Source: Streptomyces sp. F001
Lineage (GTDB): Bacteria; Actinomycetota; Actinomycetes; Streptomycetales; Streptomycetaceae
NCBI RefSeq assembly: GCF_004187715.1
Contig: NZ_QZWF01000020.1
Span: 1 to 64,000 of the forward strand
Direction: 5' to 3'
DNA: 64,000 nt
In this document: positions 24,007-33,103 of the stretch, piece by piece
How the letters are laid out: each line of letters begins with the position of its first letter
Numbering within the stretch: the stretch's first letter is position 1
The notes under the pieces: model-generated
Told to the model about the DNA's origin: nothing
What the model saw: only the letters and a program-made list of their open reading frames with translations
The model's database searches: none
Made by a program: the position numbers and the translations under genes

Positions 24007-24796
24007 GCCCCGCCTCCGACAGCAGATACGCCGTCATCGGGTCGTAGTACCGGGGGCTGACCACATGGTCGTCGAGGGGGACCGTCACCTGGACGGTTCC
24101 CTCCGCCTCCGCGAGGAACAGGGCCGGATCGTTGCTGTCGGCGTAGCCGACGGAGTCGATGCCGTGCTGGCCGGCGTAGCCCGCCCAGCCGTGGTCGGCG
24201 ACGACCAGGTCGGGCAGGGCGCGGCCGCCCTGTTCCATGGCGGTGAGGATGGCCTTCATCGGCTCGCCCGAGTGGGTGTGCCACAGGGTCGCGCCGTGCT
24301 CCAGCACCGCCACGTCCGCGAACTGCATGACGTAGCCCTCGTCCGTCTGCAGCCCGTCCGGGATCACCACGATCTCGCAGCCGGCGGCGCGCAGCGCGGC
24401 GGCCGTGGCGCGGTGCACGTCGAGCAGGCCGCCGGGGTGGCCGGTGGCGAACAGCACCCGCTGCTTGCTGTCGGCCGCCTTGCGCAGCCGTGCCGCGAGC
24501 CGTTCCAGGGCGGCGACGGTGAGCTCGGGGTCGATGGTGTCCTGGCCGTACCGGTACTCGGGGTCGTCGTTCACGCCGACCCGCTCGGCCATCACCGCGA
24601 GCACGTCCTGCTCGTCGGTCCAGCGGTCGCCGAGCTCCAGGCCGAGCCAGAAGTTGCGGACGCCGTTCGACAGTTGGCGGTAGTGGGAGAGGTTGTTCTC
24701 ACGCGGGGTGGCGACGTCGCCCGCGATACGGGTCTTCACAAGGTGCTCGACGAGCTCGGCGCGGCTGGGTGTCCCGGGTATCGGCATGGCTCCCAT
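23999..24796 (-). CDS. Predicted phosphatase (Pfam Phosphatase family)
   Basis: 265-residue cytoplasmic protein ending convergently with the thioesterase (8-bp overlap). It matches an actinobacterial family named only 'Phosphatase'; conserved stretches include RENNLSHYRQLSNGVRNFWL, LFATGHPGGLLDVHRA, HTHSGEPMKAIL and VVADHGWAGYAGQHGIDSVG. The His/Asp-rich TGHPG, HTHSGE and ADHGWA motifs suggest metal-dependent hydrolysis, but the substrate is unknown. Start choice is between ATG 24796 and ATG 24787; the frame upstream of them shows no family character. Confidence 0.75.
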   Translation of the reverse strand: MGAMPIPGTPSRAELVEHLVKTRIAGDVATPRENNLSHYRQLSNGVRNFWLGLELGDRWTDEQDVLAVMAERVGVNDDPEYRYGQDTIDPELTVAALERLAARLRKAADSKQRVLFATGHPGGLLDVHRATAAALRAAGCEIVVIPDGLQTDEGYVMQFADVAVLEHGATLWHTHSGEPMKAILTAMEQGGRALPDLVVADHGWAGYAGQHGIDSVGYADSNDPALFLAEAEGTVQVTVPLDDHVVSPRYYDPMTAYLLSEAGLT

Positions 24797-24863
24797 TGTG
24801 AGGCACGTCCCGGTGCCCGACCCCGACGTCCCGCACGCTGGGACGTGGGTCACTTGTCCCAGG

Positions 24864-26563
24864 TCACAACAACCGCAGCGCGAACCACAGTTCCATCCGT
24901 ACGTCCGGATCGTCCAGGTCCGCCTCCAGCAACGCCGCGCACCGGGCGATGCGCTGCCGCACGGTGTTGCGGTGCACCGACAGGGCCACCGCCGTGCGGT
25001 CCCAACTGCCGTGCAGGGACAGCCAGGTGCGCAGCGTCTCGGTCAGGGCCGGGGCGGCGGTGACCGGGGCGAGCAGGGTGCGGGCGTGGGCCTCCGCCTC
25101 GGCCGGGGGGACCAGGCCCGTCAGGCCGGGGCGGGGGTCGTGGCGGACCAGGGCGGCGCGGGTGGCGCGGGCGCGGGCCAGGGCGCGGGCCGCCCGGGCG
25201 TCGGCGGCGGGCCAGTCGTGCGGGGCGACGGGGGCGCTGACGCCCAGGGTCCAGCCGGGGTGCGGGGCGGGTTCGCGGTCCGCCGGCAGCAGGATCCGTA
25301 CGACGTCCTCGGCCAGGTCGACCAGCGGCGAACCGAGCGCCGCGCCCAGCGCGGAGGCGGCCACCTGGTCGGGAGCGTGCGCGTCCGGCCGGGCGTGCAC
25401 GACCAGCCACCGATCCCCGCCGAGCAGCGGCGCGACCGCCTCCGGCTCGGCGCCCAGCAGCAGCCGTACGAGCGCCGACGACCTGGCCGCTCCGGTACCG
25501 CTCTGCTGTTCGCCGGTGAGGAGGGAGAGCAGCACGGCGGCGACCGAGGCGATGGCGTGAGCGCCGGGTTCGCGGTGCGGTGCGGCGACGCCGAGGACGA
25601 AACCCTGGCCGGAGCCGAGGGCGTAGGCGGCGAGGTGGGTGCCGGCGACGGTGTCGGTGGCCGAAGTGGGGATGGCGCGGCCGGTCGCGGTGGCCGGGGT
25701 GCGGCTGGTCGCGGTGGCTGAGGTGGGGATGGCGCGGCCGGTCGCGGTGGCCGGGGTGCGGCTGGTCGCGGTGGCTGAGGTGGGGATGGCGCGACCGGTC
25801 GTGGTGGCCGAGGTGGGGGTGGCGCGGCCGGTCGCGACGGCCGGGGACGTGGTGCGGGCCGGCGGCCACCTGCGTTGTCGGCGGGCTTCCCGGCGCCTCG
25901 CCCGGCGTCGCGCGCATGGCGTCCGGACGTACCACCGCCGCCAGCTCCGCCAGCACCCCGCTCACCCGCCCTCCGGAGCCCGGCCGCCTCGGCGATCCGG
26001 GCCCCCTCCGGCCCGTACAGCACCGCCCACCCGCCGATCCGCTGGGCCAGCTGTCGCAGTACCGAGGCCACCGGGTCCGGGCGGGCCGCCGCCGCGGCCA
26101 GGCTCTGCTGGGCCTCGGTGACGCGGCGCAGTTCGGCATGCCGGGCCTGGGCCATCAGCTGCCAGACCGCGCGGGCCACGCCGGAGAAGGTGGTCTGCGG
26201 CGGGACCTCGAGGAGCGGCAGCTCGTGGGTGTCGCAGGCCGCGACCAGCGCCCGCGGCACCGTGTCGTGCACGGGCGCCACACCGAAGCCGAGCGCCGCA
26301 CCGCCAGCCGCGACGATCCGGGAGACGTAGTCGTCGAAGTATGTCCCTGAGCCCGCCGCCTCCGGGATGTGCACGCCGGCCGTGAGCAGGAGCTCGCCGC
26401 CCAGGAGGTAGGGATACGGGTCCGACATCTCCGAGGTGTGCGCCCAGTGGATGACGATGCCGGGACCGGACGGCCCGGCGATCTGGCGCAGGGCCAGGTC
26501 CTCGCGGGCCAGGAGTGAAGCGAGGGGCACGGGTGGCGTGGGGGGAACCGCTGGGTCCGGCAT
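24864..26563 (-). pseudogene. PucR-family regulator, apparently frameshifted twice
   Basis: N-terminal PucR ligand domain reads from ATG 26563 (LASLLAREDLALRQIAG, IHWAHTSEMSDPYPYLLGGE) to about 25965. Then the sensible frame moves by one base (GRVSGVLAELAAVVRPDAMR, to about 25860) and again to the frame that encodes the rest: a 19-residue repeat region, VAGTHLAAYALGSGQGFVLG, and the C-terminal helix-turn-helix SLHGSWDRTAVALSVHRNTV near the end. Domain order is otherwise complete, so this is either a recent pseudogene or a sequence with two single-base errors in GC-rich runs. PucR proteins control purine or amine catabolism; the divergent symporter operon is the probable target. Confidence 0.75.
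25656..25830. repeat. 57-bp tandem repeats inside the PucR gene
   Basis: Two full units (25656-25712 and 25713-25769) differ at only two positions; a third is truncated (from 25770) and a fourth is degenerate. In the downstream reading frame they encode 19-residue units containing ATATGRAIPTSAT, forming an Ala/Thr/Pro linker between the sensor and the DNA-binding parts. The unit length is a multiple of three, so copy-number change keeps the frame. Confidence 0.85.
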
Positions 26564-26746
26564 GGTGTGCATTCCCTCCATCCCGTTCGGCCTGGATGGA
26601 TGAAACGTACACTTCGCAGTCGCTTTCCGGCCACCTAGTGTCGGTCCGGACCGGTGGCCGCGGGTACGGGCGGATGTCCCCGCGAGAAGCCACCGCACAC
26701 CCCATCTGCACGACACGCCACCGAGAGCGCGTGAAGGAGGCCCCCC

Positions 26747-28204
26747 ATGGCCGTCGACTACATCGTGATCGTCGTCTATCTGGCCGGCATGCTGGCCGTG
26801 GGCTGGTGGGGCATGCGCCGCGCCAAGTCGAAGAGCGAGTTCCTGGTGGCGGGCCGCCGCCTCGGCCCCTCCATGTACTCCGGCACCATGGCGGCGATCG
26901 TCCTCGGCGGCGCGTCCACCATCGGCGGCGTCGGGCTCGGCTACCAGTACGGGCTCTCCGGCGCGTGGATGGTGTTCACCATCGGCCTTGGCCTGCTCGC
27001 GCTGAGCATCTTCTTCTCCGCCCGTATCGCCCGCCTGAAGGTCTACACCGTCTCCGAGATGCTGGATCTCAGATACGGCGGCCGGGCCGGCGTGATCTCG
27101 GGCGTGGTCATGTGGGCGTACACCCTCATGCTCGCGGTGACGTCGACCATCGCGTACGCCACGATCTTCGACGTCCTCTTCGACATCAACCGCACCCTCG
27201 CGATCATCCTGGGCGGCTCGATCGTCGTCGCGTACTCCACGCTCGGCGGCATGTGGTCGATCACGCTGACCGACATGGTGCAGTTCGTGGTCAAGACGAT
27301 CGGGGTCCTGCTGCTCCTGCTGCCCATCGCGGTCGTCAAGGCCGGCGGCTTCAGCGAGATGAAGGCGCAGCTGCCCACGGAGTACTTCGACCCGCTGGGC
27401 ATCGGCGGCGAGACGATCTTCACCTACGTGCTGATCTACACGTTCGGCATGCTCATCGGGCAGGACATCTGGCAGCGCGTCTTCACCGCGCGCAGCGACA
27501 CGACGGCGAAGTGGGGCGGCACGGTCGCCGGCACGTACTGCCTGGTGTACGCCCTCGCCGGCGCCGTCATCGGCACCGCGGCCAAGGTCCTCTACCCCAA
27601 CCTGGCCAGCGCCGACGACGCCTTCGCCACCATAGTCAAGGACGAACTCCCCGTCGGCGTGCGCGGGCTGGTGCTGGCCGCCGCGCTCGCCGCCGTGATG
27701 TCGACGTCCTCCGGCGCCCTCATCGCCTGCGCCACCGTCGCCAACAACGACATCTGGTCGCGGCTGCGGGGCATCGTCCGGCCGGACGGCGAGCACGACG
27801 AGGTCAAGGACAACCGCGCCTTCATCCTCCTCATGGGCCTCGCCGTGATCGGCACGGCGATCGCGCTCAATAACGTCGTCGAGGCGCTGACGGTGGCGTA
27901 CAACCTGCTGGTCGGCGGGCTGCTCGTACCGATCCTCGGCGGGCTGCTGTGGAAGCGCGGCACCGCCCAGGGCGCCCTCGCCTCGGTCGCCGTCGGCGGC
28001 GTCGCGGTGATCGTGCTGATGGCGACCTTCGGCATCCTCGCCAACGAGCCCGTCTACTACGGCCTGCTGTCCTCGCTGGCCGCATACCTGATCGTCTCCC
28101 TGGCAACTCCCGCCACCGACGAGGCCGTCCTCGCCGCCTGGCGCGAACGACTGGCCGGGCGGGCACCCGAACCCGTGGCCGAGGCGGTCCCGGCACACCA
28201 GTAG
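26747..28204 (+). CDS. Sodium:solute symporter (SSS family)
   Basis: 485-residue inner-membrane carrier with about 13 membrane segments. SSS hallmarks: VAGRRLGPSMYSGTMAA near residue 35 (unwound helix 1 with Na+ and substrate contacts), GGMWSITLTDMVQF, GQDIWQRVFTARS, and AAVMSTSSGALIACATVANN (Na2-site Ser residues). The GTG-free ATG at 26747 has GAAGGAGG about 8 bp upstream. Divergent from the PucR gene and followed by an agmatinase-family gene, so substrate could be a guanidino compound or polyamine precursor; proline or other amino acids remain possible. Confidence 0.9.
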   Translation: MAVDYIVIVVYLAGMLAVGWWGMRRAKSKSEFLVAGRRLGPSMYSGTMAAIVLGGASTIGGVGLGYQYGLSGAWMVFTIGLGLLALSIFFSARIARLKVYTVSEMLDLRYGGRAGVISGVVMWAYTLMLAVTSTIAYATIFDVLFDINRTLAIILGGSIVVAYSTLGGMWSITLTDMVQFVVKTIGVLLLLLPIAVVKAGGFSEMKAQLPTEYFDPLGIGGETIFTYVLIYTFGMLIGQDIWQRVFTARSDTTAKWGGTVAGTYCLVYALAGAVIGTAAKVLYPNLASADDAFATIVKDELPVGVRGLVLAAALAAVMSTSSGALIACATVANNDIWSRLRGIVRPDGEHDEVKDNRAFILLMGLAVIGTAIALNNVVEALTVAYNLLVGGLLVPILGGLLWKRGTAQGALASVAVGGVAVIVLMATFGILANEPVYYGLLSSLAAYLIVSLATPATDEAVLAAWRERLAGRAPEPVAEAVPAHQ

Positions 28205-28219
28205 AGTCGTATGGCAGTA

Positions 28220-28233
28220 GTACATAGCTGTAC
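28220..28233. promoter_or_regulatory. Palindrome GTACATAGCTGTAC before speB-like gene
   Basis: GTACA-N4-TGTAC with perfect arms, in the 65-bp gap between the symporter and the agmatinase. It could be a PucR/GntR-type contact site or an internal promoter element. Confidence 0.35.
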
Positions 28234-28269
28234 ATACGCGATGAAGCGTAAGAAAGAAGGCAGTTCCCG

Positions 28270-29238
28270 ATGAGCAGCAACGAGACGCCCCGCGGCCCCG
28301 TCGACTCGTCCCGCATCCCGCGGTACGCCGGTCCCGCGACCTTCGCCCGGCTGCCGCGCCTCGACGAGGTCGGCCGCGCCGACGTCGCCGTGGTCGGCGT
28401 GCCGTTCGACTCGGGCGTCTCCTACCGGCCGGGCGCCCGCTTCGGCGGCAACGCGATCCGCGAGGCGTCCCGGCTGCTGCGCCCCTACAACCCGGCGCAG
28501 GACGCCTCCCCGTTCGCCCTCGCCCAGGTCGCCGACGGCGGCGACATCGCCGTCAATCCGTTCAACATCAACGAGGCCGTGGAGACCGTCGAGGCGGCCG
28601 CCGACGACCTGCTCGGCACCGGCGCCCGTCTGATGACCCTCGGCGGCGACCACACCATCGCGCTGCCGCTGCTGCGCTCGGTGGCGAAGAAGCACGGCCC
28701 CGTCGCCCTGCTGCACTTCGACGCCCACCTCGACACCTGGGACACGTACTTCGGCGCCGAGTACACGCACGGGACTCCCTTCCGGCGTGCCGTGGAGGAG
28801 GGCATCCTCGACACGTCGGCGCTGTCGCACGTCGGTACGCGCGGCCCGCTGTACGGCAAGCAGGACCTGGACGACGACGCCAAGATGGGCTTCGGCATCG
28901 TCACGTCGGCGGATGTGATGCGGCGCGGCGTCGACGAGATCGCCGACCAGCTGCGCCAGCGCATCGGTGACCGCCCGCTGTACATCTCCATCGACATCGA
29001 CTGCCTCGACCCGGCGCACGCGCCCGGCACCGGCACCCCCGAGGCCGGCGGCATGACCTCCCGCGAACTCCTCGAGATCCTGCGCGGGCTGGCATCCTGC
29101 AACCTGGTCTCGGCGGACGTCGTCGAGGTGGCCCCCGCCTACGACCACGCCGAGATCACGTCGGTGGCGGCTTCCCACACGGCGTACGAACTGACCACGA
29201 TCATGTCCCGCCAGATTGCTGAGGCGCGCTCGAAGTGA
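28270..29238 (+). CDS. speB: Agmatinase-family ureohydrolase
   Basis: Binuclear Mn enzyme releasing urea from a guanidino substrate. 322 residues. Metal ligands: GGDHT (near 135), FDAHLDTWD (near 157), and SIDIDCLDPAHAPGTGTPE (near 240), the three ureohydrolase signatures. The short GVSYRPGARFGGNAIREASR opening is typical of agmatinase/guanidinobutyrase. Agmatinase, guanidinobutyrase and guanidinopropionase cannot be separated by sequence inspection. Its TGA overlaps the next GTG (GTGA), so it is translated together with the ThDP enzyme; the symporter 65 bp upstream may import the substrate. Confidence 0.9.
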   Translation: MSSNETPRGPVDSSRIPRYAGPATFARLPRLDEVGRADVAVVGVPFDSGVSYRPGARFGGNAIREASRLLRPYNPAQDASPFALAQVADGGDIAVNPFNINEAVETVEAAADDLLGTGARLMTLGGDHTIALPLLRSVAKKHGPVALLHFDAHLDTWDTYFGAEYTHGTPFRRAVEEGILDTSALSHVGTRGPLYGKQDLDDDAKMGFGIVTSADVMRRGVDEIADQLRQRIGDRPLYISIDIDCLDPAHAPGTGTPEAGGMTSRELLEILRGLASCNLVSADVVEVAPAYDHAEITSVAASHTAYELTTIMSRQIAEARSK

Positions 29239-30920
29239 CCCACGACCACGACCTGGTACTCCGCCCGACCGCGGCCCAGACGGAGGCCGCGCTGAACCCT
29301 CCCCCCGGCCGCAACGGCGGAGACCTGGTCGTGGAGACGCTGGCCGGGCTCGGCGCGACGACCGTCTTCGGCCTGCCCGGCCAGCACGCGCTGGGCATGT
29401 TCGACGCGCTGCGCCGCTCGGATCTGCGGTACATCGGTCTGCGGGTGGAGAACAACGCCGGGTTCGCGGCGGACGCGTACGGCCGCATCACGGGTGAGGC
29501 GGCGCCGCTGCTGCTGTCGACGGGGCCGGGGGCGCTGACCTCGCTGGCCGCGCTCCAGGAGGCGGCGGCCGCCTCGGCCCCCGTGCTGGCGATCAGCAGC
29601 CAGATCCCGACGGCGGGGCTGGGCGGCGGCCGGCACGGCTATCTGCACGAACTGCCCGACCAGGCGGCCTCGTTCCGGGGCGTGGTGAAGTCCGTCCACA
29701 CCGTTCGCACCCAGTCGCAGATCCCGTCCGCCATCGAGGCGGCCTGGAAGTCGGCGCTGACGGTCCCGCACGGGCCGGTGTGGGTGGAGATCCCGCAGGA
29801 CGTACTGCTGGCCGAGACGGCGATCCCGGTGGTCACGGGCGGCGACGCCTTCCCCGAGGAGCTGCCCCCGCGCCCCGAACTGACCGCAGTGGCCGCCGAC
29901 CTGCTGTCCCGTGCGCAACGTCCGGCGATCATCGCGGGTGGAGGAGTGGTACGGGCGGACGCCTCGGGCAAGCTGAAGCAGCTGGCGGAGAGGCTCCAGG
30001 CACCGGTCGTCACGACCCCCGGTGGCAAGGGCGCGTTCCCCTGGACGCACCCGCTGTCGCTCCAGTCCTGGATCGAGGACCGGTACACCACGGACTTCCT
30101 GGAGGACGCGGACGTCCTCCTGGTGATCGGCTCGGGCCTCGGCGAACTGTCCTCCAACTACCACACGTTCAAACCGCGCGGCCGGGTCGTCCAGATCGAG
30201 GCGGACCTCGGGAAGCTGGAGTCCAACCACCCGGCACTCGGCATCCACGCGGACGCCCGCCTCGCTCTTCAGGCGCTGCTGGAGACGGTCTCGGAGCGGG
30301 AGGACGACACGGCCCCGGACCGGGTGAGGGGCCTGCTGTCCCGTGTGGGTGAGCGCATCGCCGCCCAGGAACTCACCCTGGAACAAGAGGTGTTGGCGTC
30401 GGTCCGCCGGGCGCTCCCGCCGCAGTCGCCGTCCTTCTGGGACATGACGATCCTGGCGTACTGGGCCTGGTCGGCCTTCGACCCGAAGGCCCCCAACACC
30501 ATGCACTCCGCCCAGGGCGCGGGCGGCCTCGGCTACGGCTTCCCGGCGGCCCTGGGCGCGGCCGCCGCCGACCCCACCCGCCCGGTGCTGGCGGTGTCGG
30601 GCGACGGCGGCGCGCTCTACTCGATCGCCGAGCTGGCGACGGCCCGCCAGTACGACCTGAACGTCACCTGGCTGATCGTCGACGACGGCGGCTACGGCAT
30701 CCTGCGCGAGTACATGACGGACGCCTTCGGCCAGGCCACGGCGACGGAACTGACCCGACCGGACTATGTGGCCCTCGCGGAGTCCTTCGGCGTCCCGGGG
30801 GTACGGACGACCCCCGAGACGCTGGAACAGGACCTGGCGAAGGCGCTGGCGTCACCCGGGCCGTCGGTGGTCGTCCTCCCGGCGGTACTGCGGATGTTCG
30901 CGCCGACGCACCTGGGCTGA
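29235..30920 (+). CDS. Thiamine-diphosphate-dependent enzyme, acetolactate synthase-like
   Basis: 561 residues with the Pyr-middle-PP domain order of the POX/ALS family. The activating Glu is E72 in GLRVENNAGFAADAYGR. The ThDP-Mg motif starts GDG (456-458) but the usual NN at its end is DD (VDDGGYG, 483-484), an uncommon change at a metal ligand. Biosynthetic ALS normally works with a small regulatory subunit; none is nearby and the genes around are a ureohydrolase and a symporter, so this is more likely a catabolic carboligase or decarboxylase acting on a product of that pathway. Exact reaction unknown. Confidence 0.85.
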   Translation: MTHDHDLVLRPTAAQTEAALNPPPGRNGGDLVVETLAGLGATTVFGLPGQHALGMFDALRRSDLRYIGLRVENNAGFAADAYGRITGEAAPLLLSTGPGALTSLAALQEAAAASAPVLAISSQIPTAGLGGGRHGYLHELPDQAASFRGVVKSVHTVRTQSQIPSAIEAAWKSALTVPHGPVWVEIPQDVLLAETAIPVVTGGDAFPEELPPRPELTAVAADLLSRAQRPAIIAGGGVVRADASGKLKQLAERLQAPVVTTPGGKGAFPWTHPLSLQSWIEDRYTTDFLEDADVLLVIGSGLGELSSNYHTFKPRGRVVQIEADLGKLESNHPALGIHADARLALQALLETVSEREDDTAPDRVRGLLSRVGERIAAQELTLEQEVLASVRRALPPQSPSFWDMTILAYWAWSAFDPKAPNTMHSAQGAGGLGYGFPAALGAAAADPTRPVLAVSGDGGALYSIAELATARQYDLNVTWLIVDDGGYGILREYMTDAFGQATATELTRPDYVALAESFGVPGVRTTPETLEQDLAKALASPGPSVVVLPAVLRMFAPTHLG

Positions 30921-30926
30921 CGCACG

Positions 30927-31022
30927 CTAACAGGCGCCCGGACCGACCCCGTCGATACGTCCGCCGAAGTCGCCGAGGTAGCGCGAGCGCCAGTCGCCTG
31001 GGTTCCTGGAGTATGCCGCACA
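30927..31022 (-). pseudogene. C-terminal fragment of a secreted I36-type inhibitor gene
   Basis: The minus strand reads CAAYSRNPGDWRSRYLGDFG then GRIDGVGPGAC and a TAG at 30927-30929. Cysteine spacing and the GDWRSRYL pattern fit the C-terminus of small secreted peptidase inhibitor I36-type proteins. The matching N-terminal half lies on the same strand at 33095-33314, on the far side of the TnpB-like element, so the gene was split by insertion. Confidence 0.65.
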
Positions 31023-31024
31023 GA

Positions 31025-33103
31025 GATGCGTAACCCGTACGGAGGTTTGGTCGTTGAGGTGATCGTCAGTCGGTGCGGGGTGTGTGAGGGGAGGGCGGGT
31101 GCGGCGCAGGGTCGTGGTGGGTGAGGGGGAGGTGCAGCAGGTCGCGGCGGCCTGTGCCCGCGCGCTGCGGGGTGTGGATGTGGTGAGTGGCGAGCGGCTC
31201 GGCGAGGCAGCTTTGGTGGAGCGGGCGGGCTGGCTGAGCGCTCTGGTCGGGTCGCTGGCTCAGGGCATGGTCCAGGAGCACTGGAGCGGGGCCGATCTGG
31301 CCCGGCTCGCCTCTGGGGTCGACCGTTCGGGTGCATCGCTGCCGTCGCAGGGGTGGATGGCGTTGCGGCGTCTGGGCTGGCCGGTGACCGTTCCGCAGGG
31401 GGTGTACGTCCCGGACCGGGTGGTGCGCATCGCGCAGGAGCAGGCCGGGCGGGTGCTGCGTTCGGCCTGGTGGCGTGCCGAGGTCACCGCCGCGCTGCTG
31501 GCGACCTGGCCCGCCGACCCTGCCCGGCGTACCGAGGGCGAGTGGGAGGCGCTGCGCGCCGCGCTGCCCGACGGCGGGGCGGTGGCGAGCGGCGTGTTGC
31601 TGGCCCGCACTCGGCAGATCGCTGCGTTCCAGGCCCGCCACAGTCGGCTGCCTGCGGACGTGACCGAGTGTGAGTCGGCGCCGGGGGCGGGCGGGCAGGT
31701 GGTGCTCGCGGCGGCCGACAGGCAACTGGCCACCCTTCAGCGCTGCCCGGAAGACCCGTTCCGCTACGCGGTGCTGACCCTGCGGATGCCTCTGCGGCCC
31801 GATCCCGCCTGCCGGGCCGACTGGCATCCGGTGCGTATTCGGTTCCGGCTGCCGCCCCACGTACCCGCCGCCGCGGTGCTGCGCCCGCCGACCCTGCGCG
31901 TCCGCGAGGGGCGGCTGCTTCTCGATGTGCCCTACGCCCAGGCGGTTTTGAAACCGGAGCGGGCCGGACACCGGCGGGCGGTGGCTTTCGACTGGGGGCT
32001 GAACACCCTGCTCACCGGCGGCACCCTATACCTGACCGATGAGGCCCAGCCGCGGGTGGTGACCGACGCCCGCCCAGTGTACTTCCGCGCGACAGGGGTG
32101 CTGGCCAAGGCCGACCGGCTGCGCATCCACGCAGAGCGGATCGGCGCCCGCATCGACCGGCTGCGCACCCTGATCACCTCCCGGCAGGAACGCGGGATGC
32201 GCCCGGATCCCTGGCTGGTGGCGAAGCTCGCCGCCCTGGAAGCCGAGCGGGACCGGGTGGCCCGGCGCCGTACCCGGCTGAACGCGGCCCTCGCCAAGGC
32301 CGCTGCCCGCTTCATGACCGACCACGCGATCGCCGCCGGAGCCTCGGTCATCTACCTCGAAGATCTCCGCGACATGCAAGCGCGCGGCAAGGGCCGCACG
32401 CTCAACACCCGCCTTTCCCAGACGGTACGTGGCGCCTTCGTCACCCACGTCCGCCACCGGGCCGCCGCCCACGGCATCGCGGTGGTCATCGTCCCGCCCC
32501 AGGGCACGTCGAAGCACTGCCCCCGGTGTCTGACCGAATTCCGCCACCACAAGGCCCCCAACCGTCGGGCGGCGGGCTGGGCCTGGGCGACCTGCCCGAA
32601 CATCGCGTGCGGCTACAGCACCGGCCGGGACAACGCCGCCTGGCAGCGCATTGGCGCCCGCGGCCTGACCCACCAGCACCAGACCCGCCTCGACCGCACC
32701 GCCGGAGTCTTCGTGATCCGCAGCGTGGTCGAGGCCTTGGACCGCACCGGCACGGTCCAGCATCAGACCCGGGACCGCACCAAGAGCGGCCCCACGAACA
32801 AACGCCCTGTGCCCGGGAAGCGGCGCAGGGTCCCCGCCCCACCCGGCAACCGTGGCCCCACGGCACGGCGGGGTGGCAAGCGTCCGGCGGGGCGGACCCC
32901 CACGCACCCGAGACACCGCAGCCGGCGGTGGTCACGGCAGCAGGGACCGAACGCGATCGGCACCCCCGTACGGCATCAGCCGGACGGGGCCAGACTCGGG
33001 GCAGGCTTCCACCGCCACGCCCACACCACCCCCACCCGGGGATGGCCGAGTCACTCTCCCGAGCGGTCCCGGACACGCGGGATCGCCCAGGAAACCCAAG
33101 CCG
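31025..33103. mobile_element. TnpB-like element inserted in an I36 inhibitor gene
   Basis: The stretch between the two inhibitor fragments, about 2.08 kb. It holds one large TnpB-like gene and no TnpA. Ends are inferred from where the inhibitor reading stops making sense on each side, so each is uncertain by about 15 bp; GAG occurs at both junctions. No long terminal inverted repeat or target duplication is visible, as expected for IS200/IS605-like elements. Confidence 0.65.

Noticed and set aside
25656..25830. Repeats considered as a CRISPR array
   Set aside because: Contiguous 57-bp units with no spacers, located inside a coding region.
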